DNA from: Liopterus haemorrhoidalis
Lineage: Eukaryota > Arthropoda > Insecta > Coleoptera > Dytiscidae
NCBI GenBank assembly: GCA_963971575.1
Contig: OZ020624.1
Span: 4,965,001 to 5,029,000, forward strand
DNA length: 64,000 bases
Direction of reading: 5' to 3'
In this document: one piece after another, positions 21,801-31,300 of the stretch
How positions within the stretch are numbered: position 1 is the first letter of the stretch
Layout: each line of letters opens with the position of its first letter
Program-made: the position numbers and the translations under genes
The notes under the pieces: generated by a model
Databases searched by the model: none
The model's input: only the letters and a program-made list of their open reading frames with translations
What the model was told of the DNA's origin: nothing

Positions 21801-24800
21801 AAAATTATATGTAATATTTTAATCAAACATTACTTTTTAATATTTAAAATACTAAATAGTTGAAATACAGTTCACAACTCTTTAAATGCAATTTATGGCA
21901 ATATTATTAAAAAGGCAAAATAGTAAAATAGAATATATAACCCAATAAGACAATCATAAACACTGTATGAAGCCGGCATTTTTCCTGTCGATAACTGAAC
22001 AAAATAAATGTATACTAGGGGCCTCAGCCCGGCTATGCCGGGCTTCTCCCCCTACGTTGACAAAACTTCGCGACTCTTTTTAATATGATAAGGCATTTTG
22101 CCGCACTTGTCGATTATAAAACTCGACTCGTTTTTGCCTGTCACGTGGTTATCGAAGTGACGCACCTCGGGCGCGCCCGCGGAACGTTCACGAAACGTCA
22201 GCAAAAATTATTATTATTATTATCATTAGCCTATAACAAACAGGAAGTTCTGAGCAATTTAACGTTGAAATAATTTTTCAAATGGTGGCACCTCGGTGAG
22301 AGTGTCGTGGCACTTGTCTTGAAAATACTTAAGGAATACTTTAAATTATAGTAATTCACCTAAAATTTCAGCAATAATTGTCTAATTTTAAATATTTTTT
22401 CAGTTACCATATTCCATAATTGGTTCCTTGAATGGTGTTCATATGTTCTCCAAGTCTCATAACATGGAAATGTTGCATACTTCAACCCCTGACCATAATG
22501 TTGCTTGGAAGGAATATCATAACAGGTTAGTCTAAGATCGGAATTCTTTCAGGATATCGTAGGTATAATTCAAAAAACTCTTAAACCATCACACATGTTT
22601 CTGTTCGCTTTTATGGTAGAGAAGAATTTGGCAAGCATTTCTGTTCCTTTGACCCACATGCAGGGTGGATAAAATTATATTACCTATTGTACAACTTGTT
22701 ACCGACTGTCACATGTACGAGGGGTGGTTGAAAAGTAATCGGATTAGGTAAGAGATGGCGCTACCAGTATTAAATAAATGTTGTTTTTCGTAAATCCTAA
22801 CCTTCAAATGACTACTGTAAATTATTCAACCAGCTGCGTCATTTAGTTTGTGTTTGACAGTTATTGAAAGTGAACAACTTTTTATTTTTACAAAAATGTA
22901 GAATTTAACTAGACCTAAAAAAAGTCCGCGAAAGCATATACAGTTACCCACAAAATTGAGCGTACAAAAGTTTTAGAAATATACCTCTTAGGTAAAGATG
23001 CCTATAAAACAGATTATTTAAACCAATTATTTTTTATTTCTAAAATACATCTTAGAGATATAAAACTATCATAAATTGTATAAAATTAAATAATATTTAC
23101 TAAACATTTGTTAAAAAAAACAAAAATTATATACATTTTCAGAGACACAAAATTGAGCGTACAAAAAGTAGTAATACTAATAAAATAATTAGAAAACAAT
23201 CAGTTAATTTAAATTAATATTTTGTCGCGTCACCTCTTGCTTCTATTACTGCTTGAAGGCGATTTGGCATAGACTGCACTAATTTTCCACAAACTTCTGC
23301 CAGTATACTATTCCACTCTTCTTGAAGTTTCGTTTTAAAATCATTTTTATTAGAAAATTAATTTGTTTTTATCCGAACTTTTAATTCTCTCCATAAATTT
23401 TCAATTGAATTGAGATCAGACGATTGTGGCGGTGTTTTGATTAATTTTGGTGCAGCCATTCCTTTACAATAAGCGCAGTATGTTTGGGATCGTTATCTTG
23501 TTGGAAATAATAAACTGGTGGCATATCTAATTTTTCTGCACTAGTCGTAAGATTATTTTTCAAGATGTTTAGATATTTCCATTATCCCTTCTATAAATTT
23601 TAAATTACCTGGGCCGTTTGAGCCCATAGCACTCCAGAACATACCTGATCCGCCTCCGTGTTTTACTGTCGGAACAGTATTAATTTTTTTAAATATTGTA
23701 TTGGACTTCCGCCAAACAACTTGTGTACCGTCCGACCCAAAAAAAATAATTTTCGTCTCGTCAGAAAAAATAACTTTATTCCAAAAGCTAATTGGTTTGT
23801 TTACATACATTTTTGCAAATTCTAAGAGTTTCTTTTTATTCGTTTTTGAAATCAATGGTTTTTTGCGTGCAATTCGACCATTGTAGTTATTTTTCCGGAG
23901 TACTCGGCGGACTGTTTCTACTGAAATTTGTTTATTTAATCTTTGTGACAATTCATATTTAAATTTATTTATTATTTTTTGAATTGTGGAATGTCTTCGG
24001 TTTACTATATCACCTATTTCATGCATTGTATGACCCCGGGCGTATAATTTAGCTATTAGTTTTCGTGTAGATTCGTCAGTCTGTTTACGTTTATTTTCCA
24101 TTATAATAGAAACAAAATCACTGTACTTGAATGTGGCCTAATGCAAACTAAACTAGTGAAAAAAACATCTATTGCAAGATAAAACCTATGCAACATAATT
24201 TCAAGAAAAGACAGGTCTTAAATCAAACGAAATTAACTAGTACGCTCAATTTTGTGTCTCTAAAAAATTATTTTTTTCAGTTTTCCTTAACAAATATTAC
24301 TATACTTTATACTATTTGTAATAATTTTGGATCTGCAAGGTGTATTTTATAAATAAAAAATAATTAGTTTTAAAAAAATCTGTTTTATAGTCACGTTTTA
24401 TTAAAAAGTATCTTTGTCAAATTTTTTTATGCTCAATTTTGTGAGTAACAGTACCTATCATGCACTGATATCGTGTATTGGCCAATTTTCTGTTTTAAAA
24501 CGTAATAATTTTTGTATTATCAAGTTTGTGGGTGCATAACATCGGAGTTTTATAGTGATGTATCTATTATTTTAGAATAACGAATTAGAGCATTTCACGT
24601 AGAATCATAATGTATTTAACACTATACATCAATGATTAATAATAACGGAGTTATCACAGCGTAAACAGAAGCTCGAAATGCAATTATGTTGAGAGTTGTG
24701 GAATTTGTCAAAAGGTGGGAGTGCTAAGTAGTTATTTATTCCCCATTGCCTAATGGTAGTTAAAATTACTATACCTACCATTTTATATATTTAACTTAGA

Positions 24801-27800
24801 GAAATACCGTAGCGAAGTACGGGTAAACCCACTAGTAGATAATAAAAACAAAGCCTGGATGCCTTGGAAGCCCTTTAATGCGCGCACACACAAGAAATCT
24901 CCAAAATTTAAAAAATCTGTGAGATTTCCAAAAGTCCAGCTTTGGGAATTCAGATTTTTACTGTTCTTAAATTATCAGACGTAAATTCGTTTTTTTAAAA
25001 AAAAAGATTTTTAAACAATTACAATTAAAAATGTCACCATGGAATATTGACATGCATTAACTTACCCATGTAATCCTAAAATGTGTTAAAATTCTCACAT
25101 CATTAATTTTTTGTTTTTTGTTTTTTTTTTTTAGTGTGGTATTGATAGGAATCTCCAGCGGTTCCACAGTGGCAGTTCTCAACAAGTTGCTAGACTCAAT
25201 TTTCAGTGCGATGGTTCTTATCGTCGGTCTGGATGATATAAAAGCTATGAAAAATGTCGAAAGAATTAAAAGAGATCTAAGAGTAAGTTCAAGATTTTTC
25301 CCACGCCTTATATATTGATAAAGTTTCATTATAGCCGTGCTATCCATTGATAGACAGACTGTTGGACTCCATAGACTATGGAGAGACTGGAAAACATTCC
25401 TCAGATCTAGTGATGCTAAGTGAAGTTATATTATGTCCAGAAAACCATCTATTACAGGTAAAGATATCTCATAGCAATACTTCTTATTCTGTACACTCTA
25501 AAAAATCAGCTGTGGCCACCACAGGACCGACCGCCATCATAAAGTACTTAGGTATATAAATTACATTCTAGCAGCAGAGTAGAAATAACTTGTCCTAATA
25601 TTTTCTAACAGAGATATTATTTATCATGACCATGGAAACCTTACATATAAATATGAAAAAATTGAGACTAGGAAAACCATTCGAAAAATTTTTCAAAATT
25701 TTTCGTTTTATCAAAAAATGTCTCAAATAAAAGTTGTTAGTTATTGCTTTTATAGCAACTTTTCTTAAATAAATTTTTTCTAAATATAATTTCTGTTGTG
25801 AAATATTTGCAATAATCTTAAAATCGACATGAGTTAACTCCCATTTCTAGTCAACCGATTTTTACCAAAAGTTGATCAACTCGTGCCATTGATGTCAAAA
25901 GCTTAAATATGCAGACAAACGGACGGACGGACAGTCAGACAGACGGACAGACGGACGGAGAGACAGACCGACCGACATCAAGCTAAAAATAGTCAAAACG
26001 TAATGTAGGAACCTCAATTCGTGGAGATCCATTGAAATATCGAAAGGTCAAAATCGGTATGATCACAATACCTTCCTTATATATGTTGGCGGTCGGTAAA
26101 AATATGTATTTAATGGAAAAAATAGATATTTTTTTATGAGATTTTCGCTTGATATATGCCAAAAAACTTTTGTTCCCCACCCTATCTTCCAGAGGGGTTG
26201 ATGTAGTTGGGGTTTGTGTCGTTAAAAAAATATATTATTTTTTAAAAATTTATTGTATTATATCAAAAGGAAGCTCTTAAGACATAGATTAAGGAATGAA
26301 AAGTTGTTTTTTAAGATTTGTTTCTTTTAACACGATTTTGGCCAAAATGTACATTAATCTAAGCCGGAAACGTACGAGAAAAATTAAATATTTATTTAAT
26401 TAATGTCCAAATTATGGCTTATTATCTAAATTTAGTCTAAAAAAAATAAATGGAAGCTCTTAGTACTCCAATAACGAATAAAAATGTTCAAAAAATGTTT
26501 ATCAATAAAATATTTTTAGACATCCATTCCGTTGGCTACTTACACTTATTAAATATTTCAAGAAAAAAAAAAATAAATAATAAATAATAAGTACCGATTC
26601 CCTATGCTAGATAAAAATTGAAACAATTTCCGTTGAAACCGGAAGTGATGCAGAATTCTTATTATAGTTAAGAAAAAAGTAGATCTTTCCTTCAAATTTT
26701 TTATTTTTATATTAGATGTACATTTCGTTCACCACGTGAACATTATCAATAGACTAAATATAACAAACTTATTACAATATTTATACATAGTTAGGTAAGA
26801 TCAGTGGTGTGAATGGGGGTGAATTAGGGTATTTGAACATTTACGATTATTGTAGGTAATGGTTATGAATTGGGGAATTTTTTATAATTAGGTTGTTGGG
26901 ATTATCTCTAAAAGCGGGTTTTGTAAAGGACTTAGGTCGGTGTTAATTAGGATTTTGGAATTTTTCTTCATTTCTATTGCCTCCAACATGTTTAAGTTAT
27001 AAGAATTACTTTCTTTAAGTAGCGAAATAGCGTCTATGTCATGCCCTGTTTTTATTTTATGAAATGCTAACGATGATCTATTAATATCTAAATTTTTAAT
27101 GTAATTTTTATGTTCCTTAAATCTAGTTTCTAAATTTCTTTGCGTTTGTCCTATATATATTTTGTTACATTTTTTACAGTTAATTTTATATACACCTGAT
27201 TTTTGAAGATTTTGAATTTTGTCTAAGTGACTTCCTAATAGGGCTTTAATTTTTATAGGGTTGTAAAATGCTGTAATTATATTATGTTTAGAAAAAATAT
27301 TTTTGATTTTGTGGTATATTGAGGGATGGTATAATATTCTTACGTATTTAGCTGGGTTTTTTTGGGTGGACATATTACATAAGGAGGTGGATAGTTTTAT
27401 TTTGTTTTTTAAATAAAATTTAAAAAACAAAATAAAACTATCCACCTCCTTATGTAATATGTCCACCCAAAAAAACCCAGCTAAATACGTAAGAATATTA
27501 TACCATCCCTCAATATACCACAAAATCAAAAATATTTTTTCTAAACATAATATAATTACAGCATTTTACAACCCTATAAAAATTAAAGCCCTATTAGGAA
27601 GTCACTTAGACAAAATTCAAAATCTTCAAAAATCAGGTGTATATAAAATTAACTGTAAAAAATGTAACAAAATATATATAGGACAAACGCAAAGAAATTT
27701 AGAAACTAGATTTAAGGAACATAAAAATTACATTAAAAATTTAGATATTAATAGATCATCGTTAGCATTTCATAAAATAAAAACAGGGCATGACATAGAC

Positions 27801-28269
27801 GCTATTTCGCTACTTAAAGAAAGTAATTCTTATAACTTAAACATGTTGGAGGCAATAGAAATGAAGAAAAATTCCAAAATCCTAATTAACACCGACCTAA
27901 GTCCTTTACAAAACCCGCTTTTAGAGATAATCCCAACAACCTAATTATAAAAAATTCCCCAATTCATAACCATTACCTACAATAATCGTAAATGTTCAAA
28001 TACCCTAATTCACCCCCATTCACACCACTGATCTTACCTAACTATGTATAAATATTGTAATAAGTTTGTTATATTTAGTCTATTGATAATGTTCACGTGG
28101 TGAACGAAATGTACATCTAATATAAAAATAAAAAATTTGAAGGAAAGATCTACTTTTTTCTTAATTCAAACCCTTCAATTTCAACATTCATATTTTGTTC
28201 TTATTATAGTCCTAAAGTGCTTTTAACCGATCCTTTTAACCGAATTTGCTCTGCACTTGTACACGGACC

Positions 28270-28300
<31 letters not shown>

Positions 28301-31300
28301 CCACAGACATCATGCTACAAATAGTGAAAACATTATGTAGGGACTTCAATTCGTGGAGATCCATCGAAAACTCGAAATGTCAAAATCGGTATGATCACAA
28401 TACCTCCCTTAGAAATGTTGGCGGTCACTGCATAAAAGGTTCTCATTTTGAGAAAGGAACCTAATAATATTAGTAAATAATTAACTAGTTGATGCGAACC
28501 GGTTCTAGCTCAGTATTGATTTAAGTTTATTCCATCATTTTTGAGATATCTTTGATATATTTTACAATTTTTTAGAGCATTCTTGACTCATATGGTGAAA
28601 CGATGGACACCCAGTTTGCCTGCCTGTTAATTCGTGGAAAGATCGCCGTAGCCACTGAAAGTTGGTGGAGCCTGGAGTCAGAAGAACAAAAACTGTTGTC
28701 TCTAATGGGGTCCTTCGAGCATGATTCTACAGCCAAGGATATTCCAGTTTATTTACCACAGAAAAGTCCTAATGTAAGACTTACTAAGATGTCATTTTAA
28801 GATAAATAATCCTAGATTTTAGATCCTAGTAGATTCTAGGAAGCGTATATATCAGAAGCAGTGTTGAGCATTATCTAGATAATTTTATCTAGATAATGCA
28901 TTTAGATGAGATATTATTATCTATCATCTTTTTTAGATACTGTTTTACATTTTTATCTATTATCTCAGTTAGATAGGTATTTTCAATATCTTTATCTGTA
29001 ATTTCAGATAATTTTTATAGATAATAGACCATATTAGTGTGACGTCACATACATGTGCTGCCATCTGGCAACGGTTTCCTTTGTTTTTTTTTTGGGAGAT
29101 TTAAAATACATGTGTCATTACTTTTGTTACCTTAATTTTATAAATATTTTCGATTTTGGAGCAAAAAAATTATATCTTTGATAAATATACGCTGATATAT
29201 ACAGTTCAGATACCTTATATTATAGAATAATGTTTTTATAAATATATAAATAAGGATTCGAAGATATATTTATAGGTTACGTTTTTAAATAATATGAAAA
29301 CCGATATATCTTTAGCATTTATTTAATTAAAACTAAGTAAACATTAATATTTTGTTTCAGAATGCATAATGGTGTATTAAGTTGCTCCAAATTGGAACCA
29401 TTACAGTCACATTCTTAATTGCATAATTTTTTCGTTTTTTGACAAGTGAATATGAAATTCAATAATAGATAAAATAAGAATAATATATTGTTCCTTCAAA
29501 CTAATTAGAAATGGCAAACAGACTTATTGCTATGTTACTTGCCATAATAACAATTATTAACGTAAGTTTTTCAAAATTAACCTGCAAAATAATATTGTTA
29601 TAATGTATAAAATAAGAGTTTTAATTAATAAATATTGACTTGTAGTTTTAATGTGAAGCATTTTCTAACTTTGAAAACTTAATTTATACTTCCAAAATAC
29701 AATTAAAAACAAAACAACATGCTAAATTCAAATAAAAGGAAAACAACCGCGAGGCGGCAGCTCTGAATCCCATTTTGTGACGTAGTTACTAATATGGTCT
29801 ATTTAAAGCTTAACCTCAATATTCTGTGTTGTTTTGCTAATAACAAAACTAGGTATACATATATGTAAATATGAATCAACAATATTTATTAAACGAGATA
29901 CTTTTAACTGATTCCCCATTGGATGAAAGCAATATGATGAATTTATCATGGATAATTTGAGTTTCGCGCCATAAAAATGTGGAGGGGGCTTATCTTATGT
30001 ATTATCTGATTTTTTTAAAGATTATCTTATCTTTCCTAGATAATTATTTTTTTAATTATCTTTATCTTTGTTTAGATCACAAAAATGTGGTATTATCTTA
30101 TCTTTGACTAGATAACATTTTAAGTTATCTATACTCAACACTGATCAGCAGTGGTAAACGTTTTTATACCAGTAAAGAATGTTTTGTATTCATTTTTTTC
30201 GTTACCATATATATTTTTTTTTTGCTTCTTTGGGAATTTTCTTCATAAAGTGTTGGCAACACTGTCTTTTACCTGTATTCCAGTTTGATTGAGTCAAGCT
30301 ATCAATGAGTCAAACTAATTAATATATTTTTCTTGTTTATAATTTTATTATTATTTTGTAGGGGGCTTTTAGGTTAGTGTCCTGTACACTTATCCCAGAC
30401 GTAGTAGTATGTTGCTTATGTGGACCTACGCCCCCTCTGGAAGAAATTGAACAAACTGCTTGTCAAACTTTTAAAGCAAGTATGGAAATATTACGGTCAG
30501 CCGAAGAAGTGCACCCAAGAAATTTTCCTCATTCTGTACAACTAGACGCGGGCATTTTAGGGTAAATATTATATTTTTAAATTGTTTATTTTTCAAAACT
30601 AGAAAAAAAAACTTAAATACAATAAATCTTCAAAATATTGTTCATATCGGTCAAAGGATATATGAGCATCTAGAGTCTCTTGTTTATGCCTACGAAACCC
30701 TAGTAATTTATGTATTTAATTATATTCATAGATTCTTAGAGAATACATCTGCAAAATATTGTTCATATCGGTCAAAGGATATAAGAGTCTCTTGTTTATG
30801 CCTACGAAACCCTAGACATTTATGCATGTAATTATATTCGTAAATTCTTAGAAAATAAATCTGCAAAATATTGTTCATATCGGTCAAAGGATATAGGATC
30901 GTATAGAGTTTCTTGTTAATGCCTACGAAACCCTAGACATTTCTGTATTTAATTATATTCGTAGATATTTAGAGAATAAATCTTCAAAATACTGTTCGGT
31001 CAAAGACAGGGTGACCAACCGTCCCACATTTTGCGGGACTGTCCCGCATTTTAACATTTTGTCCCGCATTTGGATTTGGGAGGTGAGGACCTTTTTTTTG
31101 CTCTTCACTTGGATTTGGGAGGTGAAGACCTTTTTTTGCTCTTCACTTGGATTTTGGGAGATGAAGACCTTTTTTTTGCTTTTTATTTGGATTTGGGAGG
31201 TGAGGACCTTTTTTTTGCTCCGTCCCGCATTGCCTTCTTAAGAAAATGGTCACCCTAGTGAAAGGATATAGGAGTGTCCTAGGGTTTCTTGTTTATGCCT

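Larger units (their letters stand above)
18857..22403 (+). other. fy: fy intron 1 (3547 bp)
   Basis: Contains a TIR element at about 19315-20569, a Harbinger-like element at 20896-21452, a small MITE at 21503-21628 and a Helitron end at 22015. No exon-like frame with FUZ similarity was seen inside. Confidence 0.8.
22526..25134 (+). other. fy: fy intron 2 (2609 bp)
   Basis: Contains a TIR-like stretch beginning 'gaggggtggttgaaaagtaa' at 22720. It is interrupted at 22941-24451 by a Tc1-type element; the flanks 'cgcgaaagcata' and 'tacctatcatgcac' rejoin. A Helitron 3' end lies at 24800-24835. Confidence 0.8.
26669..28197. mobile_element. Penelope-like element as a 746-bp-arm palindrome
   Basis: Two inverted copies of the same 3' part of a Penelope-like element (26668-27413 and 27419-28164) are separated by 5 bp (taaaa). 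A short extra tail runs to 28197. The whole is flanked by the 13-bp direct repeat TTCTTATTATAGT (26656-26668 and 28198-28210), so it inserted as one event. The arms look identical or nearly so, since both encode the same 161 residues. It lies in fy intron 4. Confidence 0.85.
25458..28575 (+). other. fy: fy intron 4 (3118 bp)
   Basis: Holds a family C repeat (25497-25671), family E sequence (25680-26100 and 28200-28430, with degenerate CAGA/GACGGACA runs), and the Penelope-like palindrome at 26669-28197. Confidence 0.8.

Noticed and set aside
26888..27529. 213-codon minus-strand ORF
   Set aside because: Its first ~52 codons are antisense of the opposite palindrome arm; only the last 161 residues are the real GIY-YIG frame.
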